Source of the DNA: Quillaja saponaria
Taxonomy: Eukaryota; Streptophyta; Magnoliopsida; Fabales; Quillajaceae
Length of the DNA stretch: 64,000 bases
Assembly: GCA_029379385.1 (NCBI GenBank)
Contig: CM055614.1
Location: 2,418,001 to 2,482,000, forward strand
Direction: 5' to 3'
Numbering within the stretch: the first letter of the stretch is position 1; each line of letters begins with the position of its first letter. Under the pieces are notes generated by a model. It searched no databases and was not told the DNA's origin. It was given only the letters and a program-made list of their open reading frames with translations. This document shows positions 49,722 to 63,002 of this stretch, piece by piece. A program made the translations under genes and the position numbers.

Positions 49722-52700
49722 ATGGGGTCTAAGCATAATGCATCAGGCCACAGAATGCGAAGCCCGCTGTCTATATTTGCTGTGATAGGTCTCTGCTGTT
49801 TCTTTTATCTTTTGGGAGCATGGCAGAGGAGTGGGTTTGGAAAAGGAGATAAAATTGCAGTGAAAGTAAACAAGCTTATAGATTGCAATATAATAAAAAA
49901 TTTGACTTTTGAAACTCATCACAGTAATGTGGAGATTTTTGAGCCTTCTAAACAAAAAGCTAAATTGATCAAGCCATGTGGTGTTCAATACACTGATTAT
50001 ACACCTTGCCAAGAACAAGACCAGGCTATGAAATTCCCCAGGGAAGATATGATATATAGGGAAAGGCACTGTCCACCTGAAGAGGAAAAACTGCACTGTC
50101 TTATTCCAGCTCCAAAAGGGTATACAACTCCTTTCCCCTGGCCTAAAAGCCGTGACTATGCCCACTATGCTAATGTTCCTTACAAGAGCCTGACAGTGGA
50201 GAAGGCTGTCCAGAATTGGGTGCAGTTCCAAGGAAATGTGTTCAAATTTCCAGGTGGAGGAACCATGTTCCCTCAAGGTGCAGATGCATATATCGATGAA
50301 CTTGCATCAGTTATCCCAATTGCAGACGGCTCTGTCAGAACAGCACTGGACACTGGTTGTGGAGTATGTTACTTGTTCAAATAATTCTATGATCTTATGT
50401 ACTCATTTTCAAATAAATCTTTCTGGAGTTTGAAAATCTTGATATAAGGATATAAGAGTCAGTAATTATTAAGTTTGATTATTTATGTACAGTCAGCTAA
50501 AAATGCTAACTTTGTGCATATATATAAATATATTATTTCATATGTGTGTGTATTGCATAGTGAGGGCTTGGAACTCTTTTCATGTCATGTATCTAATATA
50601 GGACAAATTGATAGTAACTTTCTGTTTACTTTGCTTGCTACTACAATTACTTATTTCAGTTGGTAGTTTTCATTCCAGTCATGATTGCTAGACTAATGAT
50701 ACTGGTAATAATGCAGGTTGCAAGTTGGGGTGCTTACTTGCTAAAGAGAAATGTATTGGCTATGTCTTTTGCTCCAAAAGACAACCATGAAGCACAAGTG
50801 CAGTTTGCACTGGAACGAGGTGTACCTGCTGTTATTGGTGTTCTTGGCACGATACGTCTTCCATACCCATCAAGAGCCTTTGATATGGCTCAGTGTTCTC
50901 GATGTCTGATTCCATGGACTTCTAATGGTTAGTGCTAAAATAGAGATCAAAGTTGACTGGTCATACATCAATGTCTTGCATTTTCTTTGTGTGTATATCG
51001 ATACGTCTGAACTGTTAAATAAAATACAGACAAATTGGAAAGGACTAAAGGATTATCACTGTCCAAAAGTTACATACAAATAGAAGAAAATACATTTTTA
51101 AGCTGGAAAAAGAAAAAAAAAAAAAAAAAGTCAGAGGAGGATTTGAAGCCTATTTACTATATAATGCAGATGGTAAGTACCTTATGGAAGTTGATCGAGT
51201 CCTCAGACCTGGTGGATACTGGATTTTATCTGGTCCTCCTATAAACTGGAAGACATACTACCAAACATGGAAGCGGTCTAAGGAGGATCTCAAGGCGGAG
51301 CAGAGAAAGATTGAACAGCTGGCTGAACTCCTTTGCTGGGAAAAAAAGTATGAAAAGGGAGATATTGCTATCTGGAGGAAAAAGTTAAGTGCTGAATCTT
51401 GTCAAAAAAGGTCTGCTAACTTATGTAAATTGGGTGATGCTGATGATGTATGGTAAGTTGCTTTACACCTCACTTATGCTCATATACATTTGTACTTTGC
51501 TTCCATTTAAAATATTTCAGTAGCTATCTCACTTTTCATACTTAAGATGATCAATTTCATTTTATACATGCTAAAACTTCTTAGGATCTATGGGAACATT
51601 TTAGCTTCCCTTATCTTTACTCTTTAGATATACCAAATAATGAAATATAAGAATTGTCTGTTACTCTGTTATGTATTCATAAAAGCAGTGGGGTTTTCTT
51701 TCTGTGCGCTACTATTATAAGATTATCTATTTATTTTTAAAAAATTTAGATATTATTAGACTTTCTTGCCCTGATTCTGTGTGTGTGTTATTTATTTATT
51801 TTTATTTTTTTATGGCATAAAATAGGTACAAAAAGATGGAGACATGTAAAACCCCTTTCCCTGAGGTAACAACTGCAAATGAAGTTGCAGGAGGGGAATT
51901 GAAGAAGTTTCCTGCTAGGCTATTTGCAGTTCCTCCTCGCATAGATGAGGGTTTAGTTCCAGGGGTGACGGCTGAATCTTATCTAGAGGACAATAAACTT
52001 TGGAAAAAGCATGTTGATACTTACAAAAGGATTAATAGGTTAATTGGCACTACAAGATATCGAAATGTGATGGACATGAATGCAGGTCTTGGTGGATTCG
52101 CAGCTGCTCTTGAATCAAAAAAATCTTGGGTGATGAATGTTGTGCCTACAATTGCTACGAACACTTTAGGAGTTATATATGAGAGAGGTCTGATTGGTAT
52201 TTATCATGATTGGTATGCTACTGTTCTTTCTTTGTTGCCCATCCCAAGTCATTTAATTGCATGATCGCTTTCCTGGCACTTTCTTTTCCTATGATGATTG
52301 AATTGTAAAACACTGTAGCAAGAGTTTTGATATCAAAACTGAAAACTGATAAAAGTTGAGATTAGCTTCTTATATGATTTGAATTAGGCAGTTTACCTTT
52401 TCATAAAGGGAATTTAAATTTTAAAAATTTATCTGCTTGGGAAATTATTATTAAATAATCCTTCTGGATGCTGTCATTGCTAGTAAATCAATCAACTTCA
52501 TTTGTAACTCGTTTAACTGCCAGCAAGATATAGATGGTGATAGGATTATCGATATTGAATTTAGTTAACTAAAACACGTGCATTCTTTGTCCGGACATTG
52601 CAATGACATTTTTGTACCTTGTTCAGGTGCGAAGGCTTTTCCACGTATCCAAGGACATATGATTTAATTCATGCCAATGGTTTATTTGGACTGTACCAGA

Positions 52701-53258
52701 ACACGTAAGTTTTTCTGCAGACATGCCACAAGTTCTATGTGACTTGTGCATAATTAGATTGTTTAATGAGGAAACGCATCCATATTATGAGTACTTATGT
52801 AGCATGATAGCCGAAATTCTGGTTTCTTTGGGTAGCGTCTGAAAATGTTCCAATTCATGTATATATGTATCCAAAAAGACATTCCACTTATCATATCTAT
52901 TTCAATCCTAACTTGCTGATGGCTTCTTCTAAGTGACCAGTACCACATCAATCATTTGTGAATAATTGTCTAACACTACCTCGGACATTTGTGATTAAGT
53001 TTATATTGATTTTCTACAGGTGCAACCTGGAAGACATCCTTATAGAGATGGATCGCATTTTAAGACCCTGAAGGAACTGTCATAGTCCGGGATGAAGTCG
53101 ATGTCCTGAACAAGGTTAAGAATATTGTTGGAGGAATGAAGTGGGATACCAAAATGATGGATCATGAGGACGGTCCACTTGTGCCTGAGAAGATATTGGT
53201 TGCTGTCAAGCAATATTGGGTTGGCAGCAGTGTAAACAGCTCACCCAACGATGATTAA
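49722..53258 (+). CDS. PMT-type (DUF248) Golgi methyltransferase, C-terminal frameshift
   Basis: Plant PMT-family SAM-dependent methyltransferase, type II Golgi membrane protein thought to act on pectic polysaccharides. Exons 49722-50363, 50717-50927, 51170-51452, 51826-52212, 52627-52704 and 53020-53258 join in frame. The N-terminal anchor ([19 protein letters not shown]) and the family cysteine motifs ([18 protein letters not shown]) are present. SAM-binding [14 protein letters not shown] spans exons 1-2, [19 protein letters not shown] follows, and the second half holds [16 protein letters not shown]. The sixth exon reads MDRILRP and then TGA at 53069-53071. One base later [20 protein letters not shown] continues to a proper end at 53256-53258. 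As written the protein stops at 550 residues instead of 612. Start MGSKHN was preferred over an upstream in-frame ATG at 49704. Confidence 0.9.
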
Positions 53259-53977
53259 ACCAGGTATCATTATTTGGTTATGAAACACCAACCTGAATTA
53301 TAATGCAAGGCTTGGCCCAAAAAAAGACTATGATTCCAGGCTACGAGTATATTGCTCAGGGGTGGTGGAACCGTTTGACGGTCTAGGATTAAGATACGTA
53401 CAAGTTTCTTTCATTTGTGTTGTTGGTGATTTGGAGCATAAAGAGATTAATCCTCACTATAAATCTTGAACCAAATATGGAGGGAAGTAGGATAAGAATT
53501 TGTGTAACGCTCAGAATAGTTAGGCCTAAGATGCTATTTGATGATAAGCACAGTATTGAAAAATCAATCAGAAGCATTATTTTCTCAATGTACCACAGTG
53601 TAAAGCATTTGATTCGTATTAAACAGGATTTCACCGACTCAATTTGAACTATAATTGCTTCTGTCTTTCCCTTTTTACGTTTCTCGTTTCATGTGAAACT
53701 GCAGCTGTACTGAACTTCATATGTACCCTCACCCAATTCTTAGAAGTTAGAACGATTACAGAACTGATTTATTTATTTTCTATCAATTTGAGAACTAAAA
53801 ATGAAACAACAACGAAAAATTACATTTTCAATCAAAATTCATAGAATGTTCCATAATATTTTAGTTCTGCAAAAAATGGAAGTTTTTGAATCACAATGAG
53901 CACAAATTGATAGAATTCTATAAAAATATGTGATGCTTGTTTTTGATGCCTTCAGTTAGAGAGAAATAGACTGACTC
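53259..53977. other. PMT 3' UTR and spacer
   Basis: The first few hundred bases are probably the PMT 3' UTR. No gene was recognised. Base composition is AT-rich. Confidence 0.4.
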
Positions 53978-54331
53978 CTAAGTACGGATTGGTTCTTCTT
54001 TTACGTGAAGGACTGGATTAAATGCATTATGCTTCTGGTACTCTGCTTTTTTCACTAAACAGAAGAAGTTTACCACTTGCGGAACGAACCCCACCATTCT
54101 CTTTAACACAACTTCATCACCTACATTGATTTCTAGCTCCGTACTCAGTAGGGAGTTGAACTTGTCACAATTATAGGTACTTGCTGCATTTATGGCCGTT
54201 TGGTGGTTTCCGGTGGTAACCAACCAATCCCAGCTAAAATTGGGTGGTTGGACATAATATTTATTGAAGGTTATTGTTTCTGAGAGGTCTGTGCTTGGAT
54301 AAATTTTCTTTCTGGGTAAAAAACAAAACAT
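53978..54331 (-). CDS. Unrecognised 117-codon open frame
   Basis: The frame starts ATG and runs through YYVQPPNFSWDWLVTTGNHQ, NSLLSTELEINVGDEVVLKR and HVKEEPIRT before its stop. Composition looks protein-like (mixed, with GDEVVLKRM), and it is longer than most chance frames in this AT-rich stretch. I recognise no family, signal peptide or membrane helix. It could be one exon of a larger gene, a gene fragment, or chance. Confidence 0.3.
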   Translation of the reverse strand: MFCFLPRKKIYPSTDLSETITFNKYYVQPPNFSWDWLVTTGNHQTAINAASTYNCDKFNSLLSTELEINVGDEVVLKRMVGFVPQVVNFFCLVKKAEYQKHNAFNPVLHVKEEPIRT

Positions 54332-57300
54332 CCCATGTGAATTGTGAAACTAAGTCGTTCACGAGTTAAAAAGGTTGTCTCTCAAAGCAAAAGAGATACT
54401 GATTAAAGTTTGAACATAGTTGTTTAGTAGGCATAATCAACATTGTTTAGCATTTAACTCATTTTCATTTTAAGACATCCAAGGCATAAAGTATTCTCAT
54501 GAACTTACCACTTTTTTAGATTTTTTTGAAATTATATGGACTTTCTCTTTATCGTGTCAAAGATTTCATCTTCAATCACATCATAGTCAGAAACCGAATC
54601 CACAGTATTGGGATCAAAATCTGTGGGCTAAACAACTCTGCATACACTTACCTGAAAAGTTTTAACTCATCATTATTGAGTTTGAAACCAGACCATCTAC
54701 ATAGTACTGGGGACAACTATTTACAGCGTTGGAATATTTTGCTTCAACTGTGTTCATGTTCAACAACTGGACAAAGTGACATACCACCTGCATGGATGAC
54801 TGAGACACCAAATTCTAGCTAATAACTCCAACATTTACATGACTTCATTTAGATTCCAAGTTTCTGCAAATCATTACAAAACAACTGCACAATGTGCTAA
54901 GCCCTACTCTAGAATTAACACTGACAGTAGAGAAAAGCTTGCAGTCATTTATGACTGGAATTTTTTAGGGGTTGCATTATTGTTTCTCTGTCTAATTTTT
55001 CCAGCAAAAGAAAAAGAAAAAAAACAGCTTCTGGATACAGCTTTGAAAAGTTTGTGATATACTGTTAATAGTTCAGAGCACATCACTATCTTGAAACAAG
55101 AAATAAAAATTGAAAGACTGGTTTCTCCTCCAACTGGTAAAGAACAAGTATCTACAAGACAAAATTATTAGAGACATGATAAACTAAGTAAGAAAATAGG
55201 AGAGCTTTACTAATTAGGAAGAGGATATGCTAATCAAACAATATATGATTTGGATAGTACTCCAAAAAGAAAAAGGAACAAAACAAAACAAAACAAAACA
55301 AAAGGAGAGCTTTAATTACTTGTAGTGCAGTAAACACGAGGTTAAGGGTGTGGCAATACATGATTCCATGGTGGGGCAAGGGGGTGGTATTTTGATAGAA
55401 TTCTAGGTGTTGGCAAGAATTCTACGTCCCCCATTAAAAATGATTGAACCCTTTGATCTATTTTATTTTTCAACAGTTTGAGAAGATAAATGGGGGAGAC
55501 AAAGATCTATGGGATGATCACGTGGGGCAATTTCTACTAGTTTAAGAGAAAAATAAAAGGAACGGAGAAGATAAGGTATGGTCTTTGTTTTCATCTACAA
55601 CTATAACTAGCTATAAGATGTAGGTGAGAAGTGATTGATTCTGGTTCACACTAATTAGATTTTGAATTCTTTTGTATCCTTGGAATATTGACAATTTTGT
55701 TTGTAATTATAAAGGAACAACTCTTTAGTTATGTGAAGGTGACTGATGATAATATTATTTTAAATGAATACTTTCAAACTGAATTAAAATATGTTATTCT
55801 AGTTAAGAACTCTCAAAACTGAATGATAATAAATTATAGAATTTATTTATGGAGTATTTCAAGGGTTATTTGGTTCATTAAGGTGATAAATATAAAAATT
55901 TTCTAATATTTATTGTAATAAAATATGCATAATAAATAATTTATTAACATTTAAATTTTAAAATTATATTTATTATAACTTTATTAAGTGTTTTGAAAAG
56001 TTTTAATTTTTAAATATCATATTTATTATATTTTTAACAAATATTCTGGCTTCTTAAAATATTAAGAAAAACAAATATTCTTAACACATATTAGAAAAAT
56101 TTGTCAAAAAAATAGAAAGATTCGTAACCCGTAAGTTTTATTGGTTCGAGCGAACATGTCATCACCTACATGTATCAAACATGTATTCTCTTCTTTGATT
56201 TCATTTTACTTATGATAAGTAAAATGTTTATAAATTTTTTAATCCAAATGTGTTGATAACTTGTTTTTGATCTTAAAAATAAAATAAATTAATTGAAATA
56301 CATATAAAATAGTCTAAACAACACCTAACTATTAAAATTAAAAAGAGTTGTTATCAAATACGAACACCCATCCAAATATCATCATAATATAAATAAATAG
56401 AATTGAATTGTTATTTTTCAAATAGGATAGAGATCTACATGATGAATAGTTATGAAAGATGACATTCTTCAACTATGCAAAATAATATATCTTAATAAGC
56501 TAATTTTATTTTCTAAAATACCAAATAATTTAGTTAAAAATTTCTGAACGAGGAGCACTAAATTCTAATATCTTTTAGGGCAGGAAAAAAAAGTACTTAA
56601 CACAAATTAATTGATTAATTAGCATCTCGTGGATGCTAACTCAGCAGTCACAATTGGCACGTGACTCTAACTTTTGATGTGACATCACAATCCGTATACG
56701 TAATTACATTGAATTAAATTTTCCATATTTAGAAATAGGTTTTTCTACTCTGTGTCTCGGTTTCACTGTAAATATCATGTTCTCGTTCCGTGTCCCATTC
56801 TTATTTGGTCCAGAGGTTAATTATTTTGCCCCGGATGATATTTCTTACGGTCGCAGGATAATACGTTGCAATCGAGTGCGTCTGACAATTACCATTTATT
56901 TAATTTAAAATTAACGAACTAACTACCAACCTTTGCTTGAGTAAAGATTTAAGAATGGATTAAATAGGTATAATTACGGATATATCCTTCAACCCTTCAT
57001 AATTTTAAAACATGTCGTCAATACAGTTAAACTTTTGTTTTTGGTTCATTGGGAAGCTCTATGGGATTTTTTTCTTTTAATCAAATATTGATTTCCAACT
57101 TGAGAATGTGATCAATAATTAAAGAATTACGTAAAACAAGAAATACTGCGACACATTTTTAAGCTCAATTTACCAATTTAAAAAGTAATTTAATAAAATT
57201 ATGAATCACTTTATTTTATTTAATCAAAAGACGCTTTAAAATTAACAATTTAATTAGACTAGAAAAGCTTTCTTCTCATGTACAATTAACAATTTGACCC

Positions 57301-57720
57301 AAGGTCTTAACTTTATGGTTAAGAATACATGCAAGATAAATAACATGTATTTGATAAATCGAAAAAATAATTAGTCAATAAGTTAGTTTTTACATATCTA
57401 ATTATTAAATAAAAATAAATAATACTTTATTTTATATCTAATCTAATTAAATTTTATTTTTTATTTATTTAAACTATTCAAATATTATAATGAATTGAGA
57501 TCGAATTGGATCTAATAGATATATGGATTAACACACAATCATGAAAAAATAAACAAGGTAAACCAGATTGGTTATGATTGGGTCCATTATCATGACTAAT
57601 TTATTAAGCAATCAAAATAATTGGTGAAGAGCTAAACGTAAGAAAAATATTTTCCAAGACTCTCAAACATTTATTTATTTATTTTATGTATAAAAAATTT
57701 GGTTTTGCATATGCACTGTT
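54332..57720. other. Long AT-rich spacer
   Basis: No gene was recognised. A short (aaaac)n run lies at about 55282-55303, and 55750-57720 is very AT-rich with many A/T homopolymers. Two overlapping low-interest frames at 54526-55057 (+) show no motif. Confidence 0.45.
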
Positions 57721-58673
57721 TTATTTCTTCAACCCCTTTCGCTTCTCTCCTTTTAGCTGGAAAGTTAATCCTCGGGTAGTTTTGGCATTTTCGCCTAAAA
57801 AGAAATGGGAAAAAGGTTAATTGACCTCTTGAGGGTCATTCTTCATATTCTGTGGTCCGTAACAGCCGATGGCAACAATACAGAAGTCGCAGACACCCTT
57901 CAAAGACCGCACTTAAACCCCCAACCAGTCCCTTTGTTTCCCTACCCTCTCTCCCTTTCTCTATCTCTCCTCTGTATGCAGGCATACGGCCAAAAGAAAT
58001 CAAATTGCAAAAAGAGGACCAGAGGAGAGCAGACTCACTTTCTCATTCACCCAAGGTGATAATAATGGCCAAAATTTGAAACTTTTTCGTTCTAATTTCT
58101 TTAATATATTTCTTTGTCACGTTCATGTGATTTTCTTCATAGATTTTAGTTGATTTTGCGCTATTTAATTAAAATATGTGCATGCATGTTGCCTCAGACC
58201 ATTTGCATCATTTTCTAGCTTGACGATAATGGAGTCCTAGTATTTACTTTCTGACCCAGTTGTTAGAATTTCATCATTTTTACTACCCGTGATTGAATTT
58301 TTCTTGTATGTACCTCCGCATTATTTGGGCAACTTTAAAAGGGTCTTTGTGTTTAGTTGCTGTTCTGTGAAACAACCACTAAAAACGAGATCTTTACACT
58401 GCAAAAGCTGGTCTTCCATTTGATCCTTCTGCTAAAACTAACCAGTTGCTTAGTGCATGATCGAATCTTTCCCTTTCACTTGATTCTGAATCACATGTGT
58501 TTGTTGGAAACTTGTTTGAGTTGATGTTAATGTTTTCTACTTTGGATCAACATTATAGTTTTTCAGATCAAGCATGGGATCCATGTGGGTCTTGCAGAAC
58601 TGATTGGATGTTGATAGCCGGTTATTGATCTGGCTGCTTGATTGGCTGCTTGAGAAACAATGCCAAGCCAGCT
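57720..58673 (+). other. Probable promoter and 5' leader of the APRR2-type gene
   Basis: A pyrimidine-rich stretch (ctctctccctttctctatct, about 57947-57967) looks like a plant leader. A candidate donor (ccaag|gtgata, about 58055) and acceptor (tttttcag, about 58567) would form a 0.5-kb 5' UTR intron before the ATG at 58674. Inferred only. Confidence 0.35.
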
Positions 58674-61600
58674 ATGGTTTGCACTGCTAATGATTTACAG
58701 GGATGGAATGATTTTCCCAAGGGACTTAGGGTTCTTCTACTTGATAGAGACAGCAATTCTGCTGCAGAGATAAGCTCAAAGCTTGAGGCGATGGACTATA
58801 TTGGTAATGCTTTTCTGTTCCCGTTCCTAACTAGCAACTGCATTGGTCCCCACCTTTATGTGGAATGACATCATTAGTGCTTCGCTGCTTAAGATAGTTT
58901 CTATTTGGTTTTCTAAAAAAATTGTTTTGGATTGTAGCTATATAATTAGTAAACAACTTTAAATGAATCAGTTTATGCAATTCTCAGAGCTCCAATAATG
59001 GTTTTCCTTAAATGATGTAGGAAGCTTCTAAATTTTCATTCGCATGACCATAAGGATTAAGTGTTTTAGACCCTTGTGTGGTCCAAATGGTAAAGATACT
59101 GGAGAGTTTTCGATTGTTTCAACTTCGTTGAATTTCTGGTTGCCCAGTTAAATATTTTTACTCATCATGTTTTCTTATAAAGGAAAACATCTTGTTAGCT
59201 TGTGTTTTCTGCGAGTCTATACTTGTTAACTGAAAAGGAAGCGGTTATTTGATTTATGGTTAAATATTAAAATTCTTCTGTTTATCCGACCACAAATCTT
59301 TTTCTCAATTTCACTCGTTTCTGTCTGTTCATAACTTTACAGTTTCTACATTCTGCAATGAGGATGAAGCCTTGTCAGCAATTTCAAGTAAATCTGAAAA
59401 CTTCCATGTTGCTCTAGTGGAGGTAATGAAATTTCAAGATTAATGATTTCTTTCTTTTCGTAAAAATCATAAAAAGTTTCATCCCATGAAAATCGGGAAC
59501 TGCTCTATATAATGAAAGGGGAGCTATTTGTTTTCTAGATAATGTCATCTTCAATGATAATCTAGTATCCGTGTGCATGTAATCATAAATGTTCATTGGG
59601 AAGAAGGATACTCATAAAAATGACTTATTTATTTCTTTCTAAGGTCATTTACCTTGAAATTTGTAAATGCTGGATATGCTTCTTACTTCCTTCTGCATTG
59701 TGCTCGGATGAGACATATAATTAAAATCAGAGTTACAATGCACTTTTGTCAACTATAAAATATTGACCACTTCCTTGAATTTTGGTTGTTAAGGTCGTAG
59801 AGTTTCAACGGATATCTCCATGCATATATTCTAATTGTATCTGACAATGGCAGGTGGATACAAGCAATGGCCATGGGAGTTTCAAATTTCTTGAGAATGC
59901 CAAAGACTTGCCAACCATTAGTAAGAATAGAAACTAAACCTAAACTTTTTTAAGTTACGCATAAGGAGCGAAGATACTCTAAGTTTGTCTGCTTTTTGAC
60001 ATAAATGCAGTCTTAACATAAAGTAATATGTTCTTTTTTGTAGTGACTTCAAATGTTCATTGCCTGAGCACCATGATGAAGTGCATAGCGGTATGATTTT
60101 GGATCTGCTCTCACATTTTTTACTATAAATTTACATCTGATAATGTGATATACTGATATCATTTATGCTTAATTTTAATCTTCTTCATCTTTCTGTCCTT
60201 TTCAATTTGTTTTAACATTTAAGGGTTCTTTCAGAATATAGACCACATTTGAACTACTCGATCAAAATTTGGGGGTTTTACAGAATTAGCTAATATCTGG
60301 CAATTGTAGTTAATCAAGACTGCAGCTTTGATCTTCAAATTATTAGATTACGACATGCACTTCATTTCCTGTCAATCCTAATTGTAAATGCATGACTTTG
60401 ACTCTTATTTTCTCCCCCAGCTTGGTGCGGTTGAGTTCATGCGGAAGCCACTCTCTGAGGACAAACTCAGGAACATCTGGCAGCATGTGGTCCACAAGGT
60501 CTGTTCAGATCTTTGCAAGTATATTGGTATTTAATTTAGGATATTGCGAGAGTGTGAGCAGAAGATTTTCTAATATGTTTGATCCTCAGCAGGCATTCAA
60601 CGCAGGGTCAAGTGTCCTCTCTGACTCACTAAAACCTGTCAAAGAGTCTCTAGTATCCATGCTTCAGCTCCAGATGGAAACTGCAGGACATGGAAGTCAA
60701 ATCTCAATAGATTTAGAAATTGTATCTAGGGTTAGTGAAAATAACAATGAACAGTCAAGGGGGAGTGATAAATACCCAGCTCCTTCAACTCCACAATTAA
60801 AACAGGGGACAAGGTTAGTGGATGATGGGGATTGTCAAGATCAGACTAATTGCTCAGCAGAAAAGGAAAGTGGGGACCAAGATGGGGAATCTAAATCTGT
60901 CGAAACTACTTGTGGAAATTCAATTGTTGTCAGTACTCATTCAGCTAGTAGACCCGAGGAGCTTGGAAAGACTCTGATCAAGGAGGAAGAAGTCTTTGCT
61001 GATGGTTCTAAGAGTGAGAGTATGATCTCTACTCATCCACATAATGGAAAGGTTACCAGAAATATTGATGTTTGTACTGAATCTCCAAGTAAAGCATCCG
61101 TCCTTGGTGATTCATTTAGGGTTAAAGCTAATCGAAAGAAGATGAAGGTAAGTTGATTCATCTAAATTATACCAAACTTCAATTCCTAATTGAGATAACT
61201 GTTTGTTATTTTTATGCTGTATTTAATTGGATGAGTTTATTCAAGATAACTTGTCACCCGAAATGGCATGTTTGTTAAAGGATCAGAGCAAGTTCTATTA
61301 TGGGCCAGTTAGGTTCTTTTTCTTTTTCTTGTTTTTTTTTTTTTTTTTCAGGTAGACTGGACTCCAGAGCTGCACAAAAAATTTGTACAGGCAGTGGAAC
61401 AACTAGGTGTTGATCAAGCTATTCCCTCTAGAATATTGGAGCTGATGAAAGTGGAAGGGTTGACCAGACATAATGTAGCAAGCCACCTTCAGGTTTTTAG
61501 TTTACTTAATGTTTATAACCATTATTTACCAATAATGCGAATACAATGAGTACTAAAAGAATGCAATAGTCAAAATCTTGTTAGGTTCTACTATGCAAAT

Positions 61601-63002
61601 CCACATCTGAGGATATGCTTAGATGATAGATTAATTAAGTATTGGTTGTCAAACAGAAATATCGAATGCATAAGAGACACATCTTACCCAAGGAAGAAGA
61701 TAGAAGATGGCCATACCTGAGAGATTCGATGCAAAGGAATTATTATCAACAAAGGCCTATCATAGCCTTTCCACCATATCATTCTAATCAGTCCCTAACT
61801 ACAGCTCCAGTCTATCCCATGTGGGGACAATCTGGCAGTCAACCAACCGGTGTCCAAATATGGGGCACACCTGCTTATCCCCAATGGAAACCGGCAGAAA
61901 ATTGGCACTGGAAGCATTTTCCAGGGGTAACCTTTATATGCAGAACTGTAGCTGTTTTTGTATTTTTGTTTATTTCAATGATATCTTTTAAGGTATTTGA
62001 TTGTCAACTAGGAGTTTGGGTGTTATTGATTGCTAGCATTCTGATGTTTCAGATGCATGCTGATGCATGGGGTAGCCCAGTAGTGTCGTTGCTTCCCCAA
62101 GGTCCTTTTTCCTATTCTCAAGTGAGTATTAATGTGTAAAGGTGTCACCTTTGTTTAGCGCACATTTATGCGTTAATATGAGCACGTGTGTTAATCCTAC
62201 TATGCTTAATATATTTCTTTTCAAGTTTTTGCAAGTTGTGGCAAGTAAACATTCTTAATCAGTGGAAGCAAAACTCATTCTCTTCAAATTGCAGAATGCA
62301 CTTGGATTCTACAAAAGCAATGCAGTTGATTATAGCTGTAGCATACCGCAGAATTCCTTTGAGCTTCATCCGGTAATACAAGAGCTTTCTCTTCTGTGTT
62401 ACTACTAGTTGATGTACTGCTTATCATAACAAGTCACTGGTTTGTCTAATCGGGGTAATTAGTATTGGCATAGTTGATCAGTTGATAGACTTTGAGCTGA
62501 TATGTTGAACCACATCTTGATATAATAAATACAATCACATGGGATGTATGTAACAATGGTGTCTTACTAACTGGCATGGTGATATTGTTTACCTTCAATG
62601 CTTTATATCCTTTCAATTTGTGATAATTAATGATCTGTTCTAAATTCTGCTAAAAAAAATATCGGTGTCCATATGTGCTGAAAAAGAAAGACGTTTTTAT
62701 TCTGAGTTGAAATATATAATTCTTTTGAGTCCAATGTTGATTTCAACGTGCACAAACTAGTGCTGAATGTGAAGGAAACTTCTTATGCGTAATGACCTAA
62801 AAGCCCATGAAAATTTACTAGTTTGTGTGCTATGCAGGCAGAGGAGGTTATTGACAAGGTTGTCAAGGAAGCAATAAGCAAGCCATGGCTACCCTTGCCC
62901 TTAGGCCTCAAACCTCCTTCCACTGATATTGTGCTAGCTGAACTCTCCAGGCAAGGCATCTCCAGCATCCCTCCTGGCAGCAAGGGTTCTAACCTCCACT
63001 AA
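58674..63002 (+). CDS. APRR2: APRR2-type pseudo-response regulator with GARP/Myb domain
   Basis: Nuclear transcription factor related to GLK proteins; APRR2 homologues affect chlorophyll and pigment levels in fruit. Eleven exons join in frame: 58674-58803, 59343-59422, 59854-59920, 60044-60090, 60421-60498, 60593-61147, 61352-61492, 61657-61926, 62053-62121, 62295-62372 and 62838-63002, giving 559 residues. The N-terminal receiver-like domain ([16 protein letters not shown] to [20 protein letters not shown]) has Glu/Val (VALVEVD) where true receivers carry the phospho-acceptor Asp. After an acidic linker comes the GARP domain ([31 protein letters not shown]), a proline- and tryptophan-rich region, and the APRR2-type tail ([29 protein letters not shown]). 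Start ATG matches the family (M-V-x-T-A-N-D-L). No damage is seen. Confidence 0.94.
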
